Positions 9,053-16,219 of a DNA stretch of 41,985 nt are shown here, in pieces (position 1 is the first letter of the stretch; each line of letters begins with the position of its first letter). The DNA lies in contig JAIPBB010000007.1 in NCBI GenBank assembly GCA_021739805.1, positions 1 through 41,985 of the forward strand, given 5' to 3'. A program made the translations under genes and the position numbers. Below the pieces are notes generated by a model. That model did not search any database and had not been told where the DNA came from. It was given only the letters and a program-made list of their open reading frames with translations. This stretch comes from Saprospiraceae bacterium (GTDB lineage Bacteria; Bacteroidota; Bacteroidia; Bacteroidales; JAIPBB01).

Positions 9053-9068
9053 TATTCTAATTCTTTAA

Positions 9069-11018
9069 CTATAAAACTGATATTGCATCAAACTTGCATG
9101 TTTCTTCACAGGTACCGCAACCAATACATTTATCTTCAATAATAAAATGTGGCTTTTTCTTTTCACCAATTATGGCATTTGTCGGACACTTTTTAACACA
9201 GGCAGTGCAGCCGGTACATTTATCAATATCAATAGTAAATGTTCTTAAATCTGTACAAACTCCTGCAGGGCATTTTCTTTCAAAAATATGCTGTTCATAC
9301 TCTTCTCTAAACCATTTCAACGTACTTAAAACAGGATTTGGAGCTGTTTGTCCAAGCCCGCAAAGAGAGGTTTCTTTAATTACTCTGCCAAGTTTTTCAA
9401 GTTGAAGTATTCCCTTAAACCTTTCAAGAGCTTCGGATTTTGTTTCTTTGCTCGGTCGGTGAGTGATGCTTTGAAGTATTTCAAGCATTCTTTTAGTCCC
9501 TTCACGACAAGGAATACATTTCCCACAGCTTTCTCTTTGAATGAAATCCATAAAAAACTTCGCAACATCAACCATGCATGTATCTTCGTCCATAACAACT
9601 AAACCACCTGAGCCCATCATTGCACCAACTTCAATTAAGTTTTGGTAATCAATTGCTATATCAAGATTTGCTTCTGTAATACAACCACCTGAAGGACCGC
9701 CAATTTGAACTGATTTAAACTTTTTGCCATTCGGAATTCCTCCACCCATTTTGAAAACAATATCTCTAACAGTTGTTCCCATTGGGATTTCGATAAGACC
9801 GGTATATTTCACTTTTCCTGATAAGGCAAAAACTTTTGTTCCTTTGCTGCTTTCGGTTCCAATTGAGGCAAACCAATTTTCACCTTTTTCAAATATTTCA
9901 GGAATATTAGATAAAGTTTCAACATTATTAATAATGGTTGGCTTTCCGAATAATCCGCTAACAGCTGGAAAGGGTGGTCGTGGGCGAGGCATTCCCCTCA
10001 TTCCTTCAATGCTATTTATTAAGGCTGTTTCTTCACCGCAAACGAAAGCACCCGCACCTTTTTTGATAATGAAATTTAAACTAAAATCAGAACCAAAAAT
10101 TCTCTCACCTATTAATCCATAGTTTTTTGCTTGTTCAATGGCTATTGTTAATCTTTCAATAGCTAATGGGTACTCAGCTCTGATGTACACATAAGCAACC
10201 GAAGCACCGATAGCATAAGCACCGATTGCCATACCCTCAAGCAATCTGTGAGGATCTCCTTCGATTACCGCTCTATCCATGAACGCACCCGGATCACCCT
10301 CATCTGCATTGCAAATCAGGTACTTTTGATTGCTTTTTTCATTGTAAGCAAATTTCCACTTTCGTCCGGTGAGGAAGCCTCCACCGCCTCGCCCTCTCAG
10401 ACCACTCTGTTCAACTAAATCACAAACATTTTTGGAGGAGTTTGTTTTAATTGTTTTAATGAAATTCTTATAACCGCCGCCGGCAATATATTCTTCAATG
10501 CTTACAGGGTTTATTATTCCACAGTTTTTTAGAACTAATCTTTTTTGTTGAGCAAAAAATTGATGCTCATCAAGAAATGGAATATTTTCCCAAACTTCTT
10601 TGTCATCAGTTCTGAACTGTGCAAGAGTATTTTCTAATTTAATTGTATTTTTAAAAGCATCATCAAGAATTTCTTCAACTTTATCTGAAGTGACATGTTG
10701 AAATGAAATCCTGTTTTTATTTGGAAATTGGATGTCGAGTAATGGTTCTGCTGAACAAAACCCAATACAACCAATCTGAATTATTTCCGCATCAATATTG
10801 TTTTTCTCTAGATAAGCCTGAGTTTCAATTAATGTTTTTTTTGCACCGGCACCCAAACCACAGGTTCCGGCACCAATAAGAATTACAGGCTTATCATTTT
10901 TTTCTCTTCTGATTATAGATAGTTCTTTTTCAACTTCTTTATCGTAAGAGCTTGTCTCGTAATTCTCTAAAATATTCTTTATTAGAAATTCCTTTATGTT
11001 GTTTTTAGTTTTCATCAT
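9069..11018 (-). CDS. hydB: NAD-linked hydrogenase subunit HydB (NuoF-like, FMN and NADH binding)
   Basis: This is the flavin subunit that exchanges electrons between NAD(H), FMN and iron-sulfur clusters. Domains: N-terminal thioredoxin-like segment, NuoF core with FMN/NADH motifs (SGLRGRGGGGFLTG, NADEGDPGAFMDR, GAGAFVCGEETALI), SLBB region, a [4Fe-4S] site (ESCGKCIPC plus SLCGLG), a CPAGVC pair, and a C-terminal two-cluster ferredoxin (CTGCTACVKKCP, CIGCGTCEETC). The first Cys of the N-terminal [2Fe-2S] site (C-x4-C in Thermotoga HydB) is replaced: the segment reads ILIGAGTCGLG, leaving three Cys. The frame stays open to an ATT or other weak start near 11054, but the ATG pair at 11018/11015 beside the HydC stop (11005) gives a short coupled overlap and is preferred. 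It lies between HydC and HydA in one operon. Length (about 649) fits the HydB/HndC family. Confidence 0.95.
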   Translation of the reverse strand: MMKTKNNIKEFLIKNILENYETSSYDKEVEKELSIIRREKNDKPVILIGAGTCGLGAGAKKTLIETQAYLEKNNIDAEIIQIGCIGFCSAEPLLDIQFPNKNRISFQHVTSDKVEEILDDAFKNTIKLENTLAQFRTDDKEVWENIPFLDEHQFFAQQKRLVLKNCGIINPVSIEEYIAGGGYKNFIKTIKTNSSKNVCDLVEQSGLRGRGGGGFLTGRKWKFAYNEKSNQKYLICNADEGDPGAFMDRAVIEGDPHRLLEGMAIGAYAIGASVAYVYIRAEYPLAIERLTIAIEQAKNYGLIGERIFGSDFSLNFIIKKGAGAFVCGEETALINSIEGMRGMPRPRPPFPAVSGLFGKPTIINNVETLSNIPEIFEKGENWFASIGTESSKGTKVFALSGKVKYTGLIEIPMGTTVRDIVFKMGGGIPNGKKFKSVQIGGPSGGCITEANLDIAIDYQNLIEVGAMMGSGGLVVMDEDTCMVDVAKFFMDFIQRESCGKCIPCREGTKRMLEILQSITHRPSKETKSEALERFKGILQLEKLGRVIKETSLCGLGQTAPNPVLSTLKWFREEYEQHIFERKCPAGVCTDLRTFTIDIDKCTGCTACVKKCPTNAIIGEKKKPHFIIEDKCIGCGTCEETCKFDAISVL

Positions 11019-11487
11019 TCCCGACATTATTTTCAAGATTTCTGTAACTCTCAATGATTTCTTTTAATGATTCAGATGTTACTTTTGCATAGAATTCACC
11101 GTTAATAGCAATAACAGGTGCCAGACCACAAGCTCCGATACAGGCAACCACTTCAATACTAAAAAGTCCATCACGAGAAGTTTGACCTGCCTTAATATTC
11201 AGGTTTTTTTCTACTTCTTTTAAAACAGTTGATGAGCCTAAAACATGACATGCTGTTCCCCGACAAACTTGTATATTATATTTCCCTTGAGGGATAAAGC
11301 GAAACTGGTTGTAAAAAGTGGCAACACCAAAGATCTTGCTGGTTGAAAGTCTAAGGTGTTTGCCAATTTTAATAACTGCCTCTTCTGATATAAATCCATC
11401 CTTTTCCTGAACTTCCTGGAGAATTGGGATAAGATATTCTCGCTTAGCATTTGGGAAGTTTTTTATTATTTCTTCAACATTATTCAT
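11005..11487 (-). CDS. hydC: NAD-linked hydrogenase subunit HydC (NuoE-like [2Fe-2S] protein)
   Basis: A 160-residue NuoE-type protein, the small electron-transfer subunit of the trimeric hydrogenase. It has an N-terminal helical region (about 1-65, with the family stretch GVATFYNQF) and a thioredoxin-like [2Fe-2S] domain with ligands Cys75 and Cys80 (VCRGTACHVLG) and Cys116 and Cys120 (VVACIGACGLAP). This is the normal full complement and normal length. It is the first structural gene of the hydrogenase set: 23 bases after the double-receiver gene, and its stop overlaps the start region of HydB, so translation is probably coupled. The subunit works with HydB at the NAD(H) site. It could also be annotated HndA or HymA; the gene order C-B-A and the companion sensors make hydC the best name. 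Confidence 0.95.
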   Translation of the reverse strand: MNNVEEIIKNFPNAKREYLIPILQEVQEKDGFISEEAVIKIGKHLRLSTSKIFGVATFYNQFRFIPQGKYNIQVCRGTACHVLGSSTVLKEVEKNLNIKAGQTSRDGLFSIEVVACIGACGLAPVIAINGEFYAKVTSESLKEIIESYRNLENNVGNDEN

Positions 11488-11510
11488 AACAAAAGAAATT
11501 AAATTATTTT

Positions 11511-12437
11511 TTACTTAAGGTGTTTCCTGATTTCAGGTAAAATCACTGCTGCGTCAACCGGTTTTTTGATGAATCCATCAATTGGTAACCAAATTGATTT
11601 TCCGTTTTCGGCTCTATAGTCAATTCCGGCTGCACCGTTAAATTCTTCTTGTATTAAAAGCACTTGAAGTTCTTTGTAAGATGGGTCTTTACGGAACTCA
11701 TGAGCCATTCCCTGAACATTTGAATTGTTTGTTTTCAATACATCTATTGAAGATTGAATTAAAACAGGCATATTTTTGAAAGCTTTGTCAAGAGCTAATT
11801 CTTTTGCCATTTCGAAACCTTCGTAATGAGTTGTCATCATTACATCAAGTATTGCTAAATCAGGTTTTAAAGTTCTTGCTTTTTCAAGACCTTCGTTTTT
11901 ATCATTAGCGGTAAATACTTCATAATGTTCTTTTTCAAGAATTGTTTGAAGGATGGTGATAACATCAACGTCATCATCTACGATTAAAATTTTCTTTTTT
12001 TCCATGACTTTAAATTTTAGAGGGTTTTTATTTATTATTGATTTTATTTCTTCGGAGAAAAAACATTCCCCGTTTGGATTCATAATTATTTCTTCAATTA
12101 CTTTATAGTTGTCTCTGAACTTTGAAAGATAGCCTTTGGCTCCTGCATTATACATTCCTTCGATATATTCAATGTTTTCAAAGGAGGAAAAAGCAATAAT
12201 TTTCAAAGAAGGATGAGTTTTCATTGCTTGTCTTGCAGCTGTAATTCCATCAATTCCCGACATTTGAATATCAAGAAAAACCAAGTCGGCTTCAATTGTA
12301 TTAATTGTGTCAAGAAATTCTTCTCCACTTGTTAGTTCAGCAACTATTTCAACATTTTCAAACTGTAAAAGAACATCTCGCAACCCTATTCTGAAGTATT
12401 TGTTGTTATCGACTAATATGACTTTAGTTGGGTTCAC
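11511..12437 (-). CDS. Double-receiver response regulator (NarL-type REC joined to a second REC), no HTH
   Basis: The 308-residue protein holds two receiver domains. The first (about 1-125) is NarL-like with phosphoacceptor Asp56 (VFLDIQMSG) and ends in ECFFSEEI, the same linker that in the neighbour at 12907 (NYFSEEF) leads to a LuxR HTH. Here the HTH is absent and a second receiver starts at Met145 (MEKKKILIVDDD), with Asp198 (LAILDVMM), a roughly 55-residue insertion after beta4 and Lys291-Lys292-Pro293 (WLPIDGFIKKP). The start is GTG at 12437; an in-frame stop just upstream leaves no other choice except CTG. Met145 at 12005 could also give the second domain alone. It sits at the head of the hydrogenase operon, 23 bases before HydC. 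A role as phosphate sink, shuttle or protein-binding adaptor is inferred; it cannot bind DNA by a known domain. Confidence 0.88.
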   Translation of the reverse strand: MNPTKVILVDNNKYFRIGLRDVLLQFENVEIVAELTSGEEFLDTINTIEADLVFLDIQMSGIDGITAARQAMKTHPSLKIIAFSSFENIEYIEGMYNAGAKGYLSKFRDNYKVIEEIIMNPNGECFFSEEIKSIINKNPLKFKVMEKKKILIVDDDVDVITILQTILEKEHYEVFTANDKNEGLEKARTLKPDLAILDVMMTTHYEGFEMAKELALDKAFKNMPVLIQSSIDVLKTNNSNVQGMAHEFRKDPSYKELQVLLIQEEFNGAAGIDYRAENGKSIWLPIDGFIKKPVDAAVILPEIRKHLK

Positions 12438-12460
12438 GATTTTCAGAGTTTTTGTTGATT

Positions 12461-12468
12461 CAAAAGTA
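12461..12468 (-). promoter_or_regulatory. Candidate -7 promoter element for the double-receiver/hydCBA operon
   Basis: On the minus strand this reads TACTTTTG, an exact match to the Bacteroidota -7 consensus TAnnTTTG, 23 bases before the GTG start. No good -33 TTTG is found at the usual distance, which would fit an activator-dependent promoter. Confidence 0.45.
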
Positions 12469-12515
12469 TATCAGCTTAGCGATGTGGTTTAGAGGTAAAC
12501 ACACAATTACAAATA

Positions 12516-12529
12516 GGGTGAAAACACCC
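12516..12529. promoter_or_regulatory. Candidate operator dyad 1 upstream of the hydrogenase operon
   Basis: GGGTGAAAACACCC is a perfect 5-bp dyad (GGGTG-N4-CACCC). It lies about 65 bases upstream of the start point expected from the -7 element at 12461-12468, a position usual for an activator. A related dyad lies at 12691-12709. The LuxR-type regulator encoded next door is the obvious candidate ligand, by inference. Confidence 0.5.
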
Positions 12530-12690
12530 GTTTTCCTGAATAAAGCATAAGATAACCAGCAACTTAGAAATAGAATAAGCAGTAAATAATTTTCAAAAAA
12601 AATAACACTAAAATTCCATTCAACTCAATTTGAGTTTATTACAAAAAAGAAAATTTAAAGAAAATTGAAAATAATTTGAAATTATTTTTG

Positions 12691-12709
12691 ATAGGGTGTT
12701 TTCACCTAT
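12691..12709. promoter_or_regulatory. Candidate operator dyad 2 upstream of the hydrogenase operon
   Basis: ATAGGGTGTTTTCACCTAT has the same GGTG-N4-CACC core as the dyad at 12516, with ATAGG/CCTAT arms. A half-site GGGTGTTTT follows at about 12720-12728. The rest of the gap 12438-12906 (469 bases) is very AT-rich and shows no convincing gene, apart from the repeat at its far end. Confidence 0.5.
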
Positions 12710-12857
12710 GGGAAATTGTGGGTGTTTTAACTGTAATATTGAGATTATAGGTGTCAAAAATTGTTGATGCTATACACATTTTGCATCTATCTTTAGTTTC
12801 TTGTTGCTTTTTTGAATTTTGAACAAGGATTAACGATTTTTGATTTAAGAAGTTGGT

Positions 12858-12912
12858 GTTGCAATAACTCCAGGCACTCCAAACTTTAGGCACTCTAGGC
12901 ACTTCGCTAGGC
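12858..12912. repeat. GTGCCTA short dispersed repeat, copy 2
   Basis: On the minus strand three GTGCCT(A/G) units occur in series, inverted relative to the copy at 3218-3259. The repeat touches the last codons and TAG stop of the LuxR-type regulator gene. Confidence 0.6.
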
Positions 12913-13545
12913 TTTAATCAACCCATGCTGAATCGCATACATCACCAGATTTGGAGCATTTTTGGCTCCGGTTTTATCAAATAATCTTCCACGGTGTCCA
13001 TCAACTGTTCTTTGACTGATTCCAAGTTCTTTTGAAATATCATTATTTGAATAGCCTTTGCAGATCATTTCCAAAACTTCCATCTCTCTTTCGGAAAGAA
13101 CAACAGGACATTCTTTTTGATTTGACCTGTTTCTGCGATTAACATTACTAATAAATTCTTCTGAAAAGTAATTATCGCCTTCCATCACATTAATAATGGC
13201 TTTTTCGAGTTCATCTTTAGTAGTCTTTTTTAGAAGAAATCCTTCGGCACCGGCATCAATCATTTTATTGAAATATCCTATTTCTTCGTGCATAGTCAAA
13301 GCAATTATTTTAAGATTGGGATATTTTGTCATTGCTTTTTTTGTTGCTTCAATGCCATCCATTATTGGCATTTTAATATCCATTAGAACAACATCAATAT
13401 CGTTGTTTTTCAAAACATCAAAAAACTCAAAACCATTTGATGCTTCGGCGATTACTTTAACATTACCGATTTCGTCAAGAATGGTTCTTAGCCCTTTTCG
13501 GAAAATAATATGGTCGTCAACGATTGCAATTTTAACTATATTCAT
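12907..13545 (-). CDS. NarL/LuxR-family response regulator, the only DNA-binding regulator of the hydrogen island
   Basis: A 212-residue two-domain regulator. Receiver: acidic Asp10-Asp11, phosphoacceptor Asp56 in VLMDIKMPIMDG, and the conserved Lys in FLLKKTT. The linker contains DNYFSEEF. The C-terminal LuxR helix-turn-helix (about 146-212) has the family hallmarks LSEREMEVLEMICKG and SNNDISKELGISQRTVDGH. It starts 2 bases after the membrane kinase at 13548, so the two form a classical HisKA_3 kinase/NarL regulator pair. It is followed by a 469-base gap with two dyads, then by the hydrogenase operon. It is the only protein in the island with a known DNA-binding output, so it is the best candidate to control hydCBA. 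Targets are inferred from position. The stop codon lies in a dispersed GTGCCTA repeat, which may have altered the last residues. Confidence 0.93.
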   Translation of the reverse strand: MNIVKIAIVDDHIIFRKGLRTILDEIGNVKVIAEASNGFEFFDVLKNNDIDVVLMDIKMPIMDGIEATKKAMTKYPNLKIIALTMHEEIGYFNKMIDAGAEGFLLKKTTKDELEKAIINVMEGDNYFSEEFISNVNRRNRSNQKECPVVLSEREMEVLEMICKGYSNNDISKELGISQRTVDGHRGRLFDKTGAKNAPNLVMYAIQHGLIKA

Positions 13546-13547
13546 AA

Positions 13548-14507
13548 TTATTGATTTTCAGTAAGACTTACTTTTAACAAAACCGACATGCCTTTTTCAG
13601 GATGGCTTTTCATGTCGATTTCACCGTTAATAGTTTTTGCTTTATGATAGATATTATTGATACCTAAACCACTATTTGCTTTTCTTGCTTCATTAATATC
13701 GAACCCTTTTCCATCATCTTCAAAAGTAAAACGAATTTCCGAATCGTCATTTTCCAATTTAACAGAAATATTATTTGCCGAAGCATGTTTAAGTGTGTTG
13801 TTAATTAATTCTTTGGTGATTTGATATAAAATTGCTTCGATAAAATCAATATTTTCAATCTTATAGTTTTCAGTATCAACAGAAATATTCATTGATTTTG
13901 TTTCATTAATATAATTACAAAACTCTTTAATTGCTGCAGAAAGACCGAAATCATGCAGAATATTTGGCATTATATTATAAGAAAGTTCTTTGGTTACTGT
14001 TATCGCATTATTAACCAATTCATCAATATTGCTAATGATTTTTTCACTTTTTATTTTTTGATAATCTCCCTTTTTAATTAAATCTGTATATAATTTAATT
14101 GTTGAAAGTATTGGACCAAGTCCATCGTGCAAGTCGGCAGCAAATTTTTTACGGTCTTTTTCTTCAGTATTTATGATTGCAGCCAGAACTTGTCTTTCAG
14201 AAGAAAGGCGTTCTTTTTCTGCTTGTTTTAGTGTATGAAATACTTCTCCCATTCTTGCTACTCCAATAATAATTAGAATTGTAGAAACAATTCCAAAAAC
14301 AACTGCAATTAGTGAAATTTCGTGATGAGTTTTATCTGTAAAAAATAACATTAGTTCATAAACTCGTTTTACTACAATAAAGAATAATCCTATTGAGACT
14401 AAAATCCATGAAATTCGTGCCTTTGCTAAAGGAATTAATCTTAAAGCAAGTATTGCTGCAATTAATTGAAGAACAACTGATATAATAAGAAAAACGGAAA
14501 TATACAT
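13548..14507 (-). CDS. Membrane sensor histidine kinase, NarX/LiaS type (HisKA_3)
   Basis: A 319-residue kinase with three predicted membrane segments (about 4-24, 33-54 and 62-84) and almost no extracytoplasmic loop, so it probably senses something in the membrane or receives its signal from a partner. A coiled helix (about 88-112) leads to HisKA_3 with phosphoacceptor His127 in KKFAADLHDGLGP, and to an HATPase domain with N box KELINNTLKHA and G motif DDGKGFD. This subfamily normally phosphorylates NarL/LuxR-type regulators, and such a gene lies 2 bases downstream. The start ATG at 14507 is 16 bases from a TAnnTTTG element. It is the first gene of the minus-strand hydrogen island and is divergent from the RDD gene at 14669. 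Confidence 0.92.
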   Translation of the reverse strand: MYISVFLIISVVLQLIAAILALRLIPLAKARISWILVSIGLFFIVVKRVYELMLFFTDKTHHEISLIAVVFGIVSTILIIIGVARMGEVFHTLKQAEKERLSSERQVLAAIINTEEKDRKKFAADLHDGLGPILSTIKLYTDLIKKGDYQKIKSEKIISNIDELVNNAITVTKELSYNIMPNILHDFGLSAAIKEFCNYINETKSMNISVDTENYKIENIDFIEAILYQITKELINNTLKHASANNISVKLENDDSEIRFTFEDDGKGFDINEARKANSGLGINNIYHKAKTINGEIDMKSHPEKGMSVLLKVSLTENQ

Positions 14508-14523
14508 TATTTGAAATTTTTAG

Positions 14524-14531
14524 CAAAGATA
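14524..14531 (-). promoter_or_regulatory. Candidate -7 promoter element for the membrane kinase/LuxR regulator pair
   Basis: The minus strand reads TATCTTTG, matching TAnnTTTG, 16 bases before the ATG. The -33 box is poor, so confidence is moderate. Confidence 0.4.
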
Positions 14532-14668
14532 ATAAATGCTATACATAAGCTGAAGTTTGATTGGCTAAAATCATTGTTCATGAAACAAACTATTAAAATA
14601 CAATATATAATATTTGCAAATGTTATTAAAAATAATTTTATTTGTATTGTATAAATAAAATAGCTTAT

Positions 14669-15112
14669 ATGGAATACAATGAAAATATTTTAGACGAAAA
14701 TCTGATAAATGAAAAAGAGACTATCACAGATGCATACAGAGCAAACGGTGGAAAAAGATTTGCCAATTTATTAATTGATAGTATTATTATTAATTTTCTG
14801 TATTTTGGATTATTATATGTTCTTGATGTTGCTAGCGATTATGAAACACTTTTCTTGATTTCATATCCAATGCAGCTTTTGTACTATTGGATAATGGAGT
14901 ATTATTATGGAAAAACCATTGGAAAAATGGTCACAAAAACAAAAGTTGTTGATATAAATGGAAATCGTCCAAGCTCTTCAATGGCTTTTACCAGGTCGAT
15001 ATGTAGATTTATTCCTTTTAATGCTTTATCGTTTTTAGGAACACCTCCAAGAGGCTGGCACGACACTATTGCCAAATCATTTGTTGTTCGTGACGAAGAT
15101 GTTACCTGGTAA
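14669..15112 (+). CDS. RDD family membrane protein
   Basis: The 147-residue protein starts best at ATG 14669, nine codons inside a frame that could begin with a TTG at 14642. It shows RDD features: GGKRFANLLIDSIIIN at the start of the first membrane helix, a second helix pair (about 65-85), the YYGKTIGKM motif, then TKVVDINGNRPS and a last segment ending WHDTIAKSFVV. RDD proteins are small integral membrane proteins of poorly known function, some linked to ion exchange. It is divergent from the hydrogen island and converges on the second RDD gene at 15367. The SpoIIM/MoxR operon with which RDD genes usually associate starts 1.1 kb away. Confidence 0.85.
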   Translation: MEYNENILDENLINEKETITDAYRANGGKRFANLLIDSIIINFLYFGLLYVLDVASDYETLFLISYPMQLLYYWIMEYYYGKTIGKMVTKTKVVDINGNRPSSSMAFTRSICRFIPFNALSFLGTPPRGWHDTIAKSFVVRDEDVTW

Positions 15113-15137
15113 CTGATGTTACGCAATTTGTTTAAAT

Positions 15138-15337
15138 TAGATTCCTCGCTTTTCCCCTTATGTGGCTTCGTTACCAATGACATTTAGTTAAGGTCTTTTA
15201 AATGTGAGATTCCTCGCTTCGCTCGGAATGACACTGGCTCTTAGAAGGAGAAGGAATATATCGGGGCACGCCCCGATATATTCCCCACACAATTGCGGTT
15301 TGTCATTCCGAATGGAGCGAAGCGGAACGAGGAATCT
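15138..15337. repeat. Palindromic dispersed repeat element between convergent RDD genes
   Basis: Outer arms AGATTCCTCGCTTCGCTCGG (from 15207, continuing AATGAC to 15232) and its near-complement at 15302-15337 enclose a central hairpin. A partial extra arm is at 15138-15149. The left arm is 26 bases and the right arm carries a few extra bases (AATGGAGCG). It has no credible gene; frames through it are low-complexity translations of the arms. Confidence 0.75.
15253..15284. terminator. Perfect 14-bp hairpin, possible bidirectional terminator for the two RDD genes
   Basis: GGAATATATCGGGG and CCCCGATATATTCC pair perfectly around the loop CACG. It lies between two convergent stops. There is no T tract, so a terminator role is only inferred from position and stability. 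Confidence 0.45.
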
Positions 15338-15366
15338 AAAAATGTAAAATTCCACTCTTTGTAACA

Positions 15367-16083
15367 TCACCTCGTAAGAAAAACATAGTCTTTTATTATT
15401 GTAGATAAGAACACTTTTTTATCCTTATGTGCAGAAATATTTAGCTGTTCCTGAATTTTTTTACTTAAACTTTCAATTGCTTTAATATGCCCTTCGGTAT
15501 TATTTTTATTTAACCTGTCAAGAGTTTCCTTTATTAGTAAAACTTCATTTTCAGTTAGCTTAGTAACTGCCGGATAAGTAGGCTGATAATTAATTTGTTT
15601 GTTAAGGTTTAATATTTTTTCAAGTTTCACCCTTCTGCCACCAAGAACTTTAATAACAGAAGTTTCAGCCAGAAAATCACCAATTCTTTGACTTTTTGAA
15701 CTTGAAATAATTAACAGAGTTGCCAGAGTTCCAAATGATAAAAAGATATCAATCATTCTGAATGCCCATCGCATCATATAATCAAATACATCAGCTTTTT
15801 CGCCATTTATTTTTACAACTTTTATTTTCAGGAAGAGCTTGCCGGGAGATTGACCGTTGTTTAAACTTTCAAACATTAAACTATATAAAGTGAAAATCGG
15901 AACAAAAATAATCCAAAAGGCCATTTCATTTGATGTGAAAATTTTAGAAAACAAGAATAAAATTAATGAAGACAGCCATATAATTACCTCATCAATGAAA
16001 AAAGCTAAAGCTCTTTCAATGAAAGGAGCTAAAGTATATTCAACCTTAACATTCTGTGCCGTAATTACTTCAATTTTCTTCAT
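15367..16083 (-). CDS. RDD family membrane protein with C-terminal cytoplasmic tail
   Basis: A 238-residue RDD protein: ERALAFFIDEVIIWLSSLIL gives the R-D motif and first helix, followed by helices at about 49-66 and 108-128, and GQSPGKLFLKIKVVKING as the family G-K-x-x-x-K block. The last 90 residues are polar with helical LTENEVLLIKETLDRL and probably cytoplasmic. It is divergent from the SpoIIM-like gene at 16220, an arrangement very common for the RDD/SpoIIM/DUF4129/MoxR/DUF58 cluster, so it probably belongs functionally to that group. A TACTTTTG -7 element lies 20 bases upstream of its ATG. Confidence 0.87.
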   Translation of the reverse strand: MKKIEVITAQNVKVEYTLAPFIERALAFFIDEVIIWLSSLILFLFSKIFTSNEMAFWIIFVPIFTLYSLMFESLNNGQSPGKLFLKIKVVKINGEKADVFDYMMRWAFRMIDIFLSFGTLATLLIISSSKSQRIGDFLAETSVIKVLGGRRVKLEKILNLNKQINYQPTYPAVTKLTENEVLLIKETLDRLNKNNTEGHIKAIESLSKKIQEQLNISAHKDKKVFLSTIIKDYVFLTR

Positions 16084-16103
16084 ATTTGGGTCAATTTGTT
16101 CAA

Positions 16104-16111
16104 CAAAAGTA
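16104..16111 (-). promoter_or_regulatory. Candidate -7 promoter element for the second RDD gene
   Basis: The minus strand reads TACTTTTG (TAnnTTTG), 20 bases before the start codon at 16083. No clear -33 TTTG is present. Confidence 0.35.
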
Positions 16112-16219
16112 AAAATAACAGAACCTAGAATTTATAAAAATATGTAAATTTAGAATATAACTTATAAACCTTAGTAAATTTTATAGAATTTTTTATTATT
16201 ATTGCTTCAAATTAGATGC

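Noticed and set aside
12702..12902. Short minus-strand frame of 66 codons in the gap upstream of the hydrogenase operon
   Set aside because: Its start lies in the GTGCCTA repeat, composition is not gene-like, no motif is visible and it overlaps the operator-like dyads.
12438..12906. Rex or FNR-type operator for the hydrogenase
   Set aside because: No TTGTTAA-like or TTGAT-N4-ATCAA dyad was seen; only the GGGTG/CACCC dyads stand out.
15188..15370. Minus-strand frame of about 60 codons after the RDD gene
   Set aside because: It only translates the arms of the palindromic repeat (IPSEARNLT-type peptides commonly arise from such repeats).
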